Both the position numbers and the translations under genes were made by a program. Shown piece after piece: positions 32,967-42,415 of a stretch of 64,000 bases of DNA. The notes under the pieces were generated by a model. That model was not told where the DNA came from and did not search any database. It was given only the letters and a program-made list of their open reading frames with translations. The DNA comes from Mesorhizobium sp. CA8. Lineage in GTDB: Bacteria > Pseudomonadota > Alphaproteobacteria > Rhizobiales > Rhizobiaceae. The first letter of the stretch is position 1. Each line of letters opens with the position of its first letter. The stretch is from assembly GCF_020164955.1 (NCBI RefSeq), contig NZ_JAIUHG010000006.1, positions 62,001-126,000 on the forward strand, written 5' to 3'.

Positions 32967-33322
32967 GGGCTGGACGTGCACAGGTGAAATCCAGCCCGGG
33001 CGTTTTCTTGCCCGGGCTGGATTTGTTTTCGTGACTGGGTGAGGGCAAACGAAAGACGAGAAGGGGGTACTGGTAGCTGAAGTCTGTGAAATGGTTTCGT
33101 CGGGATCCGCCGTCTGGCGGTTGAAATCATTTTGTCGGACAAAAACTCTTGAAAGGACGCTTCCAAGCGGGTAGCTGTGCCTATCCACTCGGGGGTGTGG
33201 TCAAAAAATGACGAACGAAGCGATTCAAGAGGGGGGTCCTCTGCTCACTTTGCGGTCTTTTCTTCTCAGAACTCGAACTTTCGATACACGTACAACAAGT
33301 TCAGAGAAGTAAAGTCGTATAG
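32967..33322. other. Non-coding gap after porin copy 2
   Basis: Holds the terminator at 32987-33028. After it are about 300 bases with short frames only, one beginning MTNEAIQEGG at 33208 that stops after 34 codons. Some of this is probably decayed upstream sequence of the broken recombinase gene. Confidence 0.4.
32987..33028 (+). terminator. Rho-independent terminator of porin copy 2
   Basis: 15-bp arms at 32987-33001 and 33010-33024 around an 8-base loop, then GTTTTC. A strong terminator ends the porin transcript. Confidence 0.85.
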
Positions 33323-34282
33323 GTCGGGGAGCTTTTTGCAGCTTATCGAGATATACTCTGGGATGACGGGCGGCATAAATACAATGTCAGCTCTTTCATC
33401 GGTGAAATAGACGAGATTCTTCTTGGAGATCGTTTCAGCACCTTTGACCAGAATACCCTGGACAATCTTATCGGCACATTGCGCCAGCGCGGCAACAGCA
33501 ACGCAACCATCAATCGCAAGATGGCTGCACTCAGCAAATTGCTGCGTAAGGCGCATAAGATGGGAGATATCCACAGCCTGCCCGAGTTCCGCCGCCAGAA
33601 GGAGCGGGCGGGACGGATTCGTTTCCTGGAAAGGGACGAAGAGGCGAGGCTGTTCGCCACGATCCGCAGCCGCAGCGAGGATGCTTACAGGCTTTCCGTC
33701 TTCCTGGTCGATTCCGGCTGCCGCCTCGGCGAGGCGCTCGGCCTGATCTGGAACGACATCCAGGAACACCGGGTCTCGTGCTGGATCACCAAGTCCGGCC
33801 GCAGCCGCACCATTCCGATGACGGAGCGCGTCAAGGAAGTCATCAAGCTGCCGCCGAACACCGAAGGACGCCGGCCGAAAGGCCCGTTCACCAAGCTCAC
33901 CCAGGCGCAGTACCGCGCCATCTGGAACGACGCGAAGACGGAAGTCGGTCTCGGCGCCGACGAGCAGGTGGTGCCGCATATCCTGCGTCACACTTGCGCT
34001 TCCCGCCTCGTTCAGGGCGGTATCGACATAAGGCGCGTCCAGATGTGGCTGGGCCACCAGACCTTGTCGATGACCATGCGTTACGCCCACCTGGCCACCA
34101 ACGATCTCGACGGCTGCGTCACCGTCCTCGAGAAGCCGCGCAGTCAGGAGTCGTCGCCTCGGTCGGCGGAGAACTCTATGTTCGCTTCGCCCCTCACCAC
34201 GCCGACCTCCGCCCCAGCGTCTCGGAAAGCGAAAGGGTCGGAACCGGCCAAGACGCCCCGCAAGCGTTCGAAAGGCGAATAG
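33323..34282 (+). pseudogene. Tyrosine recombinase, N-terminus broken
   Basis: The frame codes integrase-like protein from 33323 (VGELFAAYRDILWDDGRHKYN) to 34282, but no ATG, GTG or TTG occurs before the TTG at 33479, and a TAG at 33320 closes it upstream. From 33479 it would give 267 residues. The catalytic domain is intact: Arg in SGCRLGEAL, HILRHTCASRL, GHQTLSMTMRYAHL with the nucleophilic Tyr. The N-terminal DNA-binding domain is truncated or frame-shifted near 33320. The C-terminal tail is basic (RKRSKGE). It may be a remnant of an element once near tRNA-Ser. Confidence 0.65.
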
Positions 34283-34315
34283 GCCGGTCGGATCGGCCCG
34301 GCTGGCGGAGAAATT

Positions 34316-35257
34316 CTATACTTCAGGAGAAAAGCCCGGGCCGATGTAGGCTCGGGCATCACTTTTGTGTGGCTCGATTTTCTTCTCGATCGAGAAATGC
34401 GCGATCCTTTCCGGCAAATCGCCGGTTTCGAGGAAGGGCGCGTGGCCCTGGCCTTCGACGGTGATCGATTCCATGCCGGGATGCCGCTCCTGCATCTCTT
34501 GAAGCGTCGCCGTGGATAGCAGTTTCGAGTTCGCGCCGCGAATGGCAAGCAGCGGAGTCGCGGCGAGCGCGTCAAATTGCGGCCACAGATCCGGCAGCGG
34601 CTTGCCGAAATCGATGCCGGCCAGCGTGTCGACCAGGGCCGGATCGAAATCCGGCACCCAGCCGGCCTCCGTCTCACGGCAGATTGCCCGGACCATCCGC
34701 GCCCAGTCGACATCGGTGAGCGCCGGGAAATCGGCGCCATGCACGCGCCGCTGAGCATCCACCGCTTCGGCGAATGTCTTCGGTTTCGGCGCGCGGTCGA
34801 GATAGGAGCGGATATGGGCGAGGCCCTCGACCCCGATCACCGGGCCGATGTCGTTCAGCACGATGGCCTTCAGGACGGCCGGCTTCAATGCCCCGAGCAC
34901 ATGGATGATCAACCCGCCGCGCGAGGTGCCGATGAAGGCGGCCTGCTCGATGCCGAGCGCCGACAGTCCGGCAAGCACGTCGCCAGCTTCGACCCCAACA
35001 TTATAATGGCCGATATCGGGATCGTGGTCGGATTGCCCGCGGCCTCGGTAGTCGAAGGCGACGACTTTCCGCGGGTTCTTGGCCCGATTGGAAAGATAGA
35101 GCGCCAGCTCATGGAAGTCGCGGGCGTTGCGGGTGAGGCCGGGCAGGCAGACGACCGGCCAACTGCCGGCATTCGCTTCGCCATAGATCCGGGCATGGAG
35201 TCTTAAACCATCGGGGGCAGTGTAAAAGAAGTCGGAGAAACCTTCGCCGCTCGCCAT
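34316..35257 (-). CDS. Alpha/beta hydrolase
   Basis: A 313-residue alpha/beta hydrolase. The nucleophile elbow is GTSRGG (Ser in the position of the catalytic serine near residue 118). The oxyanion region is VVCLPGLTRNARDFHELA, and the C-terminal His is in EGQGHAPFLE. Asp in LLAIRGANSKLLS may be replaced, so the acid residue should be checked in a model. The ATG at 35257 with GAGGAG is preferred to 35284. Substrate unknown. It converges with the recombinase remnant. Confidence 0.85.
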   Translation of the reverse strand: MASGEGFSDFFYTAPDGLRLHARIYGEANAGSWPVVCLPGLTRNARDFHELALYLSNRAKNPRKVVAFDYRGRGQSDHDPDIGHYNVGVEAGDVLAGLSALGIEQAAFIGTSRGGLIIHVLGALKPAVLKAIVLNDIGPVIGVEGLAHIRSYLDRAPKPKTFAEAVDAQRRVHGADFPALTDVDWARMVRAICRETEAGWVPDFDPALVDTLAGIDFGKPLPDLWPQFDALAATPLLAIRGANSKLLSTATLQEMQERHPGMESITVEGQGHAPFLETGDLPERIAHFSIEKKIEPHKSDARAYIGPGFSPEV

Positions 35258-35326
35258 CGCAATGCCGCTCCTCACTGGGGTCATCGACAGCTACAGGCGA
35301 GGGCAGGGGTCGTCAAACACTCTTCG

Positions 35327-35488
35327 CCTTCTCCCCTTGCGGGAGAAGGTGGATCGGCGCGAGAGCGCCGAGACGGATGAGGGGTGCTGGAAGGAATGAG
35401 ACCGCGGCGATTTCAGACATACCGCCAAGCTGAACACCGCTCATCCGACCGAGCTTCGCTCGGCCACCTTCTCCCACAAGGGAGAAGG
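35327..35488. repeat. Palindromic intergenic repeat (RIME-like)
   Basis: Terminal arms at 35327-35352 and 35464-35488 are inverted copies (CCTTCTCCC...GGGAGAAGG type), each also self-complementary, with inner inverted blocks GGATGAGG / CTCATCC. Length 162 bases. It resembles rhizobial mosaic intergenic elements; the family name is from memory and was not checked. Confidence 0.75.
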
Positions 35489-35496
35489 AAAAGCGC

Positions 35497-37530
35497 TCAG
35501 TTCCGCCCATTCACAAGGTCCCCCACGATGTCGTATTTCCCCGAAATACGCATCTTGTAGACCTCGTAATTTTCCATCACGCGTTGCACGTAACTTCTTG
35601 TTTCCGTGTAGGGGATCCGCTCGATCCAATCGACGACCGCATCCACGTCCTTGCCGCGCGGATCGCCGTATTTCGCCATCCACTGGGCGGCGCGGTTCGG
35701 GCCGGCATTGTAGCCGGCGAAGGTCAGCACATAGGAGCCGGCGAAGCGGTCGAGCTGCTCGCCGAGAAAGGCCGAGCCCAGTGTCGCGTTGTAGCCGGCA
35801 TCGCTCGTCAGCCTGGCCTGGGAGAAACTCATGCCGGCCTTCTTCGCCAGCTGCTTGGCGGTGCCCGGCATCAACTGGAGCAGGCCGCGGGCGCCGGCAC
35901 TGGAGACGGCGCCGATGTTGAACTCGCTTTCCTGGCGAGCGATGGCATAGGCGAGCGCCTTGCCCGACCCGGAGATATTGGCCGTATCGGGAATGACACC
36001 CAGCGGATGCGACAGCGCGCCGACATCGATGCCGCGCTGGGCGGCGATCTTGCCGACCTTCAGCGCCATGAAATGGTTGCCCTGCTTTTCGGCCAGCACC
36101 GCAAGCAGCGTCAGTTCGCCCGGACTGGTCAGCTGCCCGGCAAGATCGCGGTAGAGCGTTTCGGCGTAGCGGTCATAGCCAGCCTCCTGCAGCCGCTTGA
36201 TCGCGCTCACCGCCTCGCGGCCGTCAAAGCTCTGGCGGTCGGCGGCGCTCGGTTTCGGATAGGAGATGTTGAGGGTCCTCAGCCCCACGCGCTCGCCCGC
36301 GAGCTGGCCGTAGAAGGTCGTGCCGTAGCTGGCAGCGCGCGTGAAATAATCCTTGGCGCTGCCCGGGCCGCCGACTTCCGCCGCGCGGCCGAGCCAGTAA
36401 TAGGCGCGCGACAGCGACACCGGTCCCTGGGCGAGCTCGGTAATGCGCTTGAAGTGGGTGGCGGCGGTCGCCGGATCGTTGAGGCCGCGCAGCGCATACC
36501 AGCCGGCGTGGAATTCGGCCTCGGCGGCATTGGCCGGGCTTTCGGCCGCATGCATGGAGACGATTTTGTAGGCGGTCTTCATGTCGCCTTGGTCGACCAG
36601 CTCGCGCGACAGCACGCGGCGCTCGACCCACCAGGCATCGGGGTCGACCAGCGATTCGCGATCGGTCGGCGCCTTCATCACGACAGCAGCGGCGTCGGCG
36701 AATTTCTGCTGCTTGCGCAGATATTCCGCCTCGGCGAAGAAATAGCCCGCCGAGCGCTGCGCCGCGGGCACCGCCTTCAACAGCTTGGCGGCGTTCTTGT
36801 CGCCCTTGTCGGCGGCCGCCCACGCATCCGCCAGCGGCTGCGCGCCGGCGAGGCCGGCGACCCGCAGAGCTGAGGATGGCCGGTCGGCGTAGAACATGCG
36901 CTCCATGCGGTAGCGATGGTCGGCCGCCGGAATCAGCGTACCGAACTCCTTGGTGATGGCATTCTCATCCTTGGCTTCCAGCTTTTCGCTGCGCCAGAAC
37001 GGCACCAGCACCGCGCGGGCGGCGGCCTGGTTGCCAAGCGCCACCTGCGAGCGGGCAAGGATGATGACGCCCTCGGGCGTCAGCGGCTGGCTGCGGCCGA
37101 AGGCCTGAACCACCACTTGCGGCGGCGGGTTTTCGCGATAGAGCGCACGCTCGCTGTTCTTGCGCAGCGCGATCGTGCCCGGCCACCCGGGAAGCATCTT
37201 GGCGGCATCGGCAATCTCGCCGCTCGGCACCTGGTCGCCTCCATAGAGCGCGATCGCCCAGGCGAGGATATGCCTGTCGAGCGAAGTGGCGGGCAGCGTG
37301 TCGCGGGCATTGCGCGCGCCGGCAATGTTGTTGGCGGCAAGCGCGTCGAGGCCGCTCTTGAGGTGTGCTATGTCGGTAGACGGCGCTGTGGGGCCGAGCG
37401 CCTGCGGTGCATCGGGACCCGGGATCGAGGCTGTCATGCGCGCGTCGACGCTGCCGCCGATTGCCATGCCTGGCATCAGCGCGACGATCGCTCCCAAAAG
37501 CGCGAAAAGATGTGGCCGCCTCGTCGGCAT
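35497..37530 (-). CDS. slt: Soluble lytic murein transglycosylase
   Basis: A 677-residue periplasmic transglycosylase cleaving peptidoglycan between MurNAc and GlcNAc. It has a signal peptide (LFALLGAIVALMPGMAIGG), a long alpha-helical U-shaped ring domain, and a C-terminal SLT domain with catalytic Glu in ARQESEFNIGAVSSAGARG, then LLQLMPGTAKQLAKKAG and TFAGYNAGPNRAAQW. The length fits Slt70-type enzymes. It diverges from dapA, an arrangement often kept in Rhizobiales. Confidence 0.93.
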   Translation of the reverse strand: MPTRRPHLFALLGAIVALMPGMAIGGSVDARMTASIPGPDAPQALGPTAPSTDIAHLKSGLDALAANNIAGARNARDTLPATSLDRHILAWAIALYGGDQVPSGEIADAAKMLPGWPGTIALRKNSERALYRENPPPQVVVQAFGRSQPLTPEGVIILARSQVALGNQAAARAVLVPFWRSEKLEAKDENAITKEFGTLIPAADHRYRMERMFYADRPSSALRVAGLAGAQPLADAWAAADKGDKNAAKLLKAVPAAQRSAGYFFAEAEYLRKQQKFADAAAVVMKAPTDRESLVDPDAWWVERRVLSRELVDQGDMKTAYKIVSMHAAESPANAAEAEFHAGWYALRGLNDPATAATHFKRITELAQGPVSLSRAYYWLGRAAEVGGPGSAKDYFTRAASYGTTFYGQLAGERVGLRTLNISYPKPSAADRQSFDGREAVSAIKRLQEAGYDRYAETLYRDLAGQLTSPGELTLLAVLAEKQGNHFMALKVGKIAAQRGIDVGALSHPLGVIPDTANISGSGKALAYAIARQESEFNIGAVSSAGARGLLQLMPGTAKQLAKKAGMSFSQARLTSDAGYNATLGSAFLGEQLDRFAGSYVLTFAGYNAGPNRAAQWMAKYGDPRGKDVDAVVDWIERIPYTETRSYVQRVMENYEVYKMRISGKYDIVGDLVNGRN

Positions 37531-37819
37531 TTTACGATCCTAGCACATCGTCAGCAGGCGCGGGCACTTGAGACCCCGACGCGAAGCCTAAACCTAGGTC
37601 GTGAAGGGCTCGTAAACAAAAGGTTATCGAGGCCGTTCGAATGGCGCTTGCTGGCACTACGCCGATGCTTGCCGCTGAACCATGTCGAGACTATGGTGCG
37701 CGGCTTCGCTTTCGGTTAGAAGGCGCGCAAATAAGATGCCGACGCATGTTGCCCAAACCAGGAACCGGCTTTTGGGTAACGACATGATAAACGAACAAGT
37801 TCCAAGGAGTTTGGAGGAT

Positions 37820-38701
37820 ATGCTGAGAGGCTCGCTCACCGCGCTCGTGACACCGTTCGAAAAGAGCGGGCGCTTCGACGAGAAAGCCTTTCGCGCTTTC
37901 GTCGAATGGCAGATCGCCGAGGGCACCAAGGGCCTCGTTCCCGTCGGCACTACCGGCGAGTCGCCGACGCTCTCGCATGAGGAGCACCGCCATGTCGTGA
38001 AGGTCGCTATCGAGGTGGCCAAGGGCAGGGTGCCGGTCGTGGCCGGCGCGGGCTCCAACAACACCGAGGAAGCTGTCGGCCTGGTGAAGTATGCCGAACA
38101 GGCCGGCGCCGATGCTGCCCTTGTGGTCACGCCTTATTACAACAAGCCGACGCAGCGCGGCCTTTATGAGCATTTCGCCGCCGTTGCCCGCGCGACCAAG
38201 CTGCCGATCATCATCTACAACATCCCGCCGCGCTCGGTGATCGACATGATGCCCGACACGATGGGCCGCCTGGCGCATGACTTCAAGAATATCGTCGGCG
38301 TCAAGGATGCCACCGGCAAGGTCGAGCGTGTCTCGGAGCAGCGCATGACCTGCGGCAAGGATTTCATCCAGCTCTCCGGCGAGGATGCTTCCGCGCTCGG
38401 TTTCAACGCTCATGGCGGCGTCGGCTGCATCTCGGTGACGTCCAACGTTGCGCCGCGGCTCTGCGCCGAATTCCAGGAAGCGACGCTCTCCGGCGACAGC
38501 GCCAGGGCGCTCGAGCTGCAGGACCGGCTCTTGCCGCTGCACAAGGCGATCTTCATCGAACCCGGCGTATCCGGCGCCAAATACGCGCTGTCGAAGCTGG
38601 GCAAGGTCGAGAACGTGGTGCGTTCGCCGCTGGTGACGGTCGAAGCTTCGACCGCCGAGAAGCTCGACGCGGCGCTTAAGCATGCCGGCTTGATTAATTA
38701 G
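37820..38701 (+). CDS. dapA: 4-hydroxy-tetrahydrodipicolinate synthase
   Basis: A 293-residue enzyme condensing pyruvate and aspartate semialdehyde in the lysine and peptidoglycan precursor pathway. The pyruvate-binding lysine is in [12 protein letters not shown] (near residue 162); [13 protein letters not shown] and [14 protein letters not shown] are family signatures, including the catalytic tyrosine. The ATG at 37820, ten bases after AAGGAG, gives the family length; an ATG at 37784 would add twelve residues. It precedes smpB on the same strand. Confidence 0.95.
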   Translation: MLRGSLTALVTPFEKSGRFDEKAFRAFVEWQIAEGTKGLVPVGTTGESPTLSHEEHRHVVKVAIEVAKGRVPVVAGAGSNNTEEAVGLVKYAEQAGADAALVVTPYYNKPTQRGLYEHFAAVARATKLPIIIYNIPPRSVIDMMPDTMGRLAHDFKNIVGVKDATGKVERVSEQRMTCGKDFIQLSGEDASALGFNAHGGVGCISVTSNVAPRLCAEFQEATLSGDSARALELQDRLLPLHKAIFIEPGVSGAKYALSKLGKVENVVRSPLVTVEASTAEKLDAALKHAGLIN

Positions 38702-38740
38702 CGAGACCGTCTGGAAACTCTACTCCTGCGGCCATCTGAA

Positions 38741-38798
38741 GGCGCCACCTGCGCTTCCGGTACTCACGTACTATATGTACGCTCCGCTCCGGTTCTCG
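38741..38798. repeat. Dispersed palindromic intergenic repeat, copy B
   Basis: Inverted partner of the element at 1821-1878, lying between dapA and smpB. Its core CACGTACTATATGTACG folds into a hairpin, and its position in the transcript could influence dapA-smpB expression. Confidence 0.7.
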
Positions 38799-38852
38799 GT
38801 GACACCTTCACCTGACTCGCAGGAGCGAGTTTCGAAACGGACTCTGGACGTC

Positions 38853-39332
38853 ATGAATCAAGTCAAGAAAGCCGATCCCAATAACAGGACGGTCGCCGAA
38901 AACCGCAAGGCGCGCTTTTCCTATGAGGTGCTCGACACGATAGAGACCGGCTTGGTGCTGACCGGCACCGAGGTCAAGTCGCTGCGCCAGGGCCAGGCTA
39001 ACATCCAGGAAAGCTACGCTTCGGCCGAGGGCGGCGAGATCTGGCTGATCAATTCCTATCTTCCGGAATATCTGCAGGCCAACCGCTTCAACCACGAACC
39101 GCGCCGCCGCCGCAAATTGCTGGTCTCCAAGCGCGAGATGGCGAAACTCTCGCAAAGCGTCGAGCGCGAGGGCATGACGCTGGTGCCGCTGAAAATCTAT
39201 TTCAACGATCGCGGCCGCGCCAAGCTGCTGCTCGCGGTTGCCCGCGGCAAGAAACTGCACGACAAGCGCGAGACCGAAAAGCAGCGCGACTGGTCGCGCG
39301 AGAAGGGCCGGCTGCTGAAGGAGCGCGGCTAA
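38853..39332 (+). CDS. smpB: SsrA-binding protein SmpB
   Basis: A 159-residue RNA-binding protein that delivers tmRNA to stalled ribosomes. The start [20 protein letters not shown], the [11 protein letters not shown] loop and the basic C-terminal tail ([20 protein letters not shown]) are typical. The ATG at 38853 gives the family length; the longer frame runs into the intergenic repeat. The tmRNA gene itself is not in the window. Confidence 0.95.
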   Translation: MNQVKKADPNNRTVAENRKARFSYEVLDTIETGLVLTGTEVKSLRQGQANIQESYASAEGGEIWLINSYLPEYLQANRFNHEPRRRRKLLVSKREMAKLSQSVEREGMTLVPLKIYFNDRGRAKLLLAVARGKKLHDKRETEKQRDWSREKGRLLKERG

Positions 39333-39424
39333 GCTCCCGGGCCGCCCGCACCCGGCCGCCCGAAAAAAAAGCCGCCGGCCGGTTCTCTGGTCTGGCGCGT
39401 ACGCGCCTTCCGACGGGGGATGTC

Positions 39425-40135
39425 TTGGGCAAGCGGATTGTGTTCTGGGGGCTTGCCGGCGTGGTTGTTGCCTGTGCCGTGGCGGCGGGTGCGTTCTTCT
39501 GGTTCCGTGGCTTTTCGCCGGACCGCGCGGAATTCCCGATCCGGGGCATCGACGTTTCCCATCATCAGGGAAAGATCGACTGGCCGCGCGTCGCGGCCGA
39601 TGATGTCGCCTTCGCCATCATCAAGGCGACCGAAGGCGGCACCCATGTCGACACCCTGTTTGCGACCAATCTGCGCGAAGCCCGCGCGGCCGGCCTGGCG
39701 GTCGGCGCCTATCACTTCTTCACCTTCTGCCGCCCAGGCGCCGATCAGGCGAAGAATTTCATGGCGGTGGTGCCGCGCGGCGAACCGCTTCTGCCGCCGG
39801 TGGTCGACATCGAGTTCGGCGGCAATTGCCCGCAGCGTCCGTCCCCGGAGCAGTTGAACGCCGAGCTTGCCGCTTTCCTCGGCCCTGTCGAGGCGGCGTT
39901 CGGCAAGCAGGCGATCTTCTATCTGACCGATGAGGCAGCCGACGCCTATTCCGGAAGCATCCTTAGCCGTCAGCGCTGGCTGCGTTCGCTGGCGATGAGA
40001 CCGCGCGAGAACGACTGGATCTACTGGCAGTACCACAATATGGGCCGCGTCGACGGCATCAACGGCGATGTCGATCTCAACGTCCTAAGGGGCAGCCGCG
40101 ATACGCTGGCTGAGTTGTTTGCACCGACGCCTTGA
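39425..40135 (+). CDS. Glycoside hydrolase family 25 lysozyme
   Basis: A 236-residue GH25 muramidase with an N-terminal membrane anchor or signal (VFWGLAGVVVACAVAAGAFFWF). The catalytic barrel begins RGIDVSHHQGKIDW and has VVDIEFGG with the catalytic acidic pair. The end is WIYWQYHNMGRVDGINGDVDLN, a family signature. It starts at a TTG at 39425 with GGGGG upstream. It acts on peptidoglycan in the periplasm, anchored to the inner membrane if the first helix is not cleaved. Confidence 0.9.
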   Translation: MGKRIVFWGLAGVVVACAVAAGAFFWFRGFSPDRAEFPIRGIDVSHHQGKIDWPRVAADDVAFAIIKATEGGTHVDTLFATNLREARAAGLAVGAYHFFTFCRPGADQAKNFMAVVPRGEPLLPPVVDIEFGGNCPQRPSPEQLNAELAAFLGPVEAAFGKQAIFYLTDEAADAYSGSILSRQRWLRSLAMRPRENDWIYWQYHNMGRVDGINGDVDLNVLRGSRDTLAELFAPTP

Positions 40136-40176
40136 ATTGCCCGGCCGCCGAATTGGCTGCCGCATCGCTGACGGGC

Positions 40177-41097
40177 TCAGGATCCGCTGGGCGCAGGCGC
40201 GCTCGGACGTTTGCCTGCAATTCGTCCTCCGACCGCTGACAGGCCCATCCCGACCGCCATGATCGCGATGGCCGCGAACTGGATCGCCAGTGGCGTTTCG
40301 CCGAGTATGGCCATGCCGATAAATACCGTGGCAATCGGAACGCCCGGCAGGAACAGCGACGCCATCTGCGGCCCCAACTGCCCGACGACATAGGTATAGA
40401 GAAACATGGCTGCCGCGCCGGCCAGAATCCCCTGGATCACGATCTGACTGATGATCTCCGTGGCGGCTGCGGCATGGATATGGCTTGGTGCGACGAAATA
40501 GAGAACCGGCAACGGCAAGCACGACAGAAGCACCACCGCAGCCGTCGCGGTGACCGGATCGGCACGCCACCGCCGGACAAGAACGGCATAGGTCGAGAAC
40601 ATCAGCCCCGATCCGATGAAAAGCATATCGCCGAAGAGGACGCCGCCGGTGCCGCCACGCCTCGGCGCAATGAACAGCAACAGGCCGGCGATGATCGCGA
40701 CGACACCGATGGTCCGTTGCTGCGGAGCGCGCTCGTTGAAAACGATGCGTGACAGCAGGAACGAAAAGAAGACGATCGACGCTGGACAAAGCGCCGCCGC
40801 ATGGGCGGCAGGGGCATAGGTCAGGCCCCAATTGATGATCAGCGGATAAGGCAACCCGGCCAGCGCCGCCAATGCCAGAGCTCGTCGCCAACCAAGCGCC
40901 CTCATGCTTGCAAAGCCGCTGCGCCAGACGATCGGCAGAAAGACCACGCCCGCGCCGCCAAAGCGCAAGGCGGCCAGATCCGTCGCCGTCAGGTGCTCCC
41001 GGAGGCTGAAGCGGGCGGCGACGAATTGGATGGCGTAGATGCCGATCATGATGAGGCCGGCGATAATCGCCAGTCTCGCTTTTCCTGCGTCTGCCAC
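40177..41097 (-). CDS. DMT/EamA-family membrane exporter
   Basis: A 306-residue protein with ten predicted transmembrane helices in two EamA repeats, for example LAIIAGLIMIGIYAIQFVAA at the start and LFLPGVPIATVFIGMAILGE in the second half. This family exports amino acids or small metabolites. A GTG start at 41097 follows GGGGTGGCAGG. The Lrp/AsnC-type regulator is divergently transcribed 144 bases away, suggesting amino-acid-responsive control. Confidence 0.9.
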   Translation of the reverse strand: MADAGKARLAIIAGLIMIGIYAIQFVAARFSLREHLTATDLAALRFGGAGVVFLPIVWRSGFASMRALGWRRALALAALAGLPYPLIINWGLTYAPAAHAAALCPASIVFFSFLLSRIVFNERAPQQRTIGVVAIIAGLLLFIAPRRGGTGGVLFGDMLFIGSGLMFSTYAVLVRRWRADPVTATAAVVLLSCLPLPVLYFVAPSHIHAAAATEIISQIVIQGILAGAAAMFLYTYVVGQLGPQMASLFLPGVPIATVFIGMAILGETPLAIQFAAIAIMAVGMGLSAVGGRIAGKRPSAPAPSGS

Positions 41098-41241
41098 GAC
41101 CTGCCACCCCTAATGTCGCCGGCGGTGGAGACGGTCTCCACCGCTGCGGCGAAAGCGCAGGCTATTGTCTGGGCTTCTGCATTGAAATACCCTCTTTTTG
41201 GAAAATGGTAGCGGAATTCACATCAAAAAGGCCATTCTAAC

Positions 41242-41715
41242 GTGAATCCAGAAGCAAGCGATCTCGACGAGGTCGACCGCAGTCTTCTTCGGCTTTTGCA
41301 GGAGGATGGGCGCCGCACAACGCTTGATCTGGCGGCGCGTGTCGGCCTGTCGCCGACCGGCACCAGCATGCGGGTGAAGCGGCTGTTTCGGGAAGGCTAC
41401 ATCACCGCAGTCAGGGCCGTGCTGGATCCCGCCAAGATCGGGCGCGGCACGCTCGTCTTCATCGAGGTTCGCCTCGATCACACCGCGCCTCATGTTTTCG
41501 AACGCTTCGCCGAAGCGGTGACCAAGGCGCCCGAGGTTCTCGAGTGCCACATGGTCGTCGGTGGCTTCGACTATCTGGTCAAGGCGCGAATTTCGGAAAT
41601 GGCCGCCTATCAGGATTTTCTGACGCGGGTCATTCTTGCGCTGCCGGGAGTGAAGGAGACGCACACCTATGCCTCGATCGGCAACGTGAAGCCGCATGCA
41701 CTGCTGCCGGTATAA
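41242..41715 (+). CDS. Lrp/AsnC-family regulator
   Basis: A 157-residue regulator with an N-terminal winged helix (LLRLLQEDGRRTTLDLAARVG ... SMRVKRLFREGYI) and a C-terminal RAM/AsnC effector domain (VLECHMVVGGFDYLVKAR). It is likely to bind an amino acid and control the divergent exporter gene and itself. The ATG at 41242 matches the family length; the shared 144-base region would hold the operators. Confidence 0.93.
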   Translation: MNPEASDLDEVDRSLLRLLQEDGRRTTLDLAARVGLSPTGTSMRVKRLFREGYITAVRAVLDPAKIGRGTLVFIEVRLDHTAPHVFERFAEAVTKAPEVLECHMVVGGFDYLVKARISEMAAYQDFLTRVILALPGVKETHTYASIGNVKPHALLPV

Positions 41716-41743
41716 TCGCCGGGCCCACCGGGGCACTCTGAAT

Positions 41744-42403
41744 CTAGGTCTTCAGGAACGCCGCGATCTCTTTGAACACGCTGACGAACATCTCCTCCGT
41801 CAGCACACCCGTATTGGTGTTGTAGCGCGAGCAGTGATAGCTGGAAAACAGCGCGATGCCGCTGCCGGCTTCCTGCCGCCCGCCATGTTGGAACGGAAAG
41901 GCTGCGACGCGCTCACCCAACGCCCGCACCGTCGACTGATGCGCGATCGAACCCAGCGTCAGGATGGCGCGAAGGTTGGGGAAGCGCGCGATCGTGGATT
42001 TCAAAAAAGTCCGGCAGGTGGCGATCTCGGCGCCCACCGGCTTGTTCTCCGGCGGCACGCAGCGCACCGCATTGGTGATGGCCGTGCCGACAAGCTCGAG
42101 TCCGTCATCCGGCCTTGCCTTGAACTCGCCGCGCGCCAGGCCGTGCGTGATCATCGTGCCGTAGAGCAGGTCGCCGGCATAGTCGCCGGTGAAGGGGCGT
42201 CCCGTGCGGTTGGCGCCGCGCAGGCCGGGCGCCAGCCCGACGATCAGGAGTTTGACCGAATTCTCGCCTTCCGGCGGCAGGAAGGTCGGCACCGGCGCGT
42301 TGAACCAGCCCGGCTCACGCTCGCGCCAGGCGGCGATGAAATCATGCAGCCGCGGGCAAAGCGGGCAGTCACGGTCGGGTTCGGGGGAGGGCGCGGCGCT
42401 CAA
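41744..42403 (-). CDS. Uracil-DNA glycosylase, family 5 type
   Basis: A 219-residue UDG. An N-terminal CPLCPRL and later cysteines bind an iron-sulfur cluster. Motif A is GLAPGLRGANRTGRPFTGD (UDGb type, without the usual catalytic Asp/Asn of family 4), and motif B is SSYHCSRYNTNTG. It removes uracil and perhaps hypoxanthine from DNA. A TTG at 42403 is the likely start, because the NYN gene ends only 13 bases upstream and no ATG lies in frame nearby. Confidence 0.88.
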   Translation of the reverse strand: MSAAPSPEPDRDCPLCPRLHDFIAAWREREPGWFNAPVPTFLPPEGENSVKLLIVGLAPGLRGANRTGRPFTGDYAGDLLYGTMITHGLARGEFKARPDDGLELVGTAITNAVRCVPPENKPVGAEIATCRTFLKSTIARFPNLRAILTLGSIAHQSTVRALGERVAAFPFQHGGRQEAGSGIALFSSYHCSRYNTNTGVLTEEMFVSVFKEIAAFLKT

Positions 42404-42415
42404 GGCCGCAGTCCG

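Noticed and set aside
33266..34090. Leftward 274-residue frame opposite the recombinase
   Set aside because: It is the antisense shadow of the recombinase; the plus strand carries all catalytic motifs.
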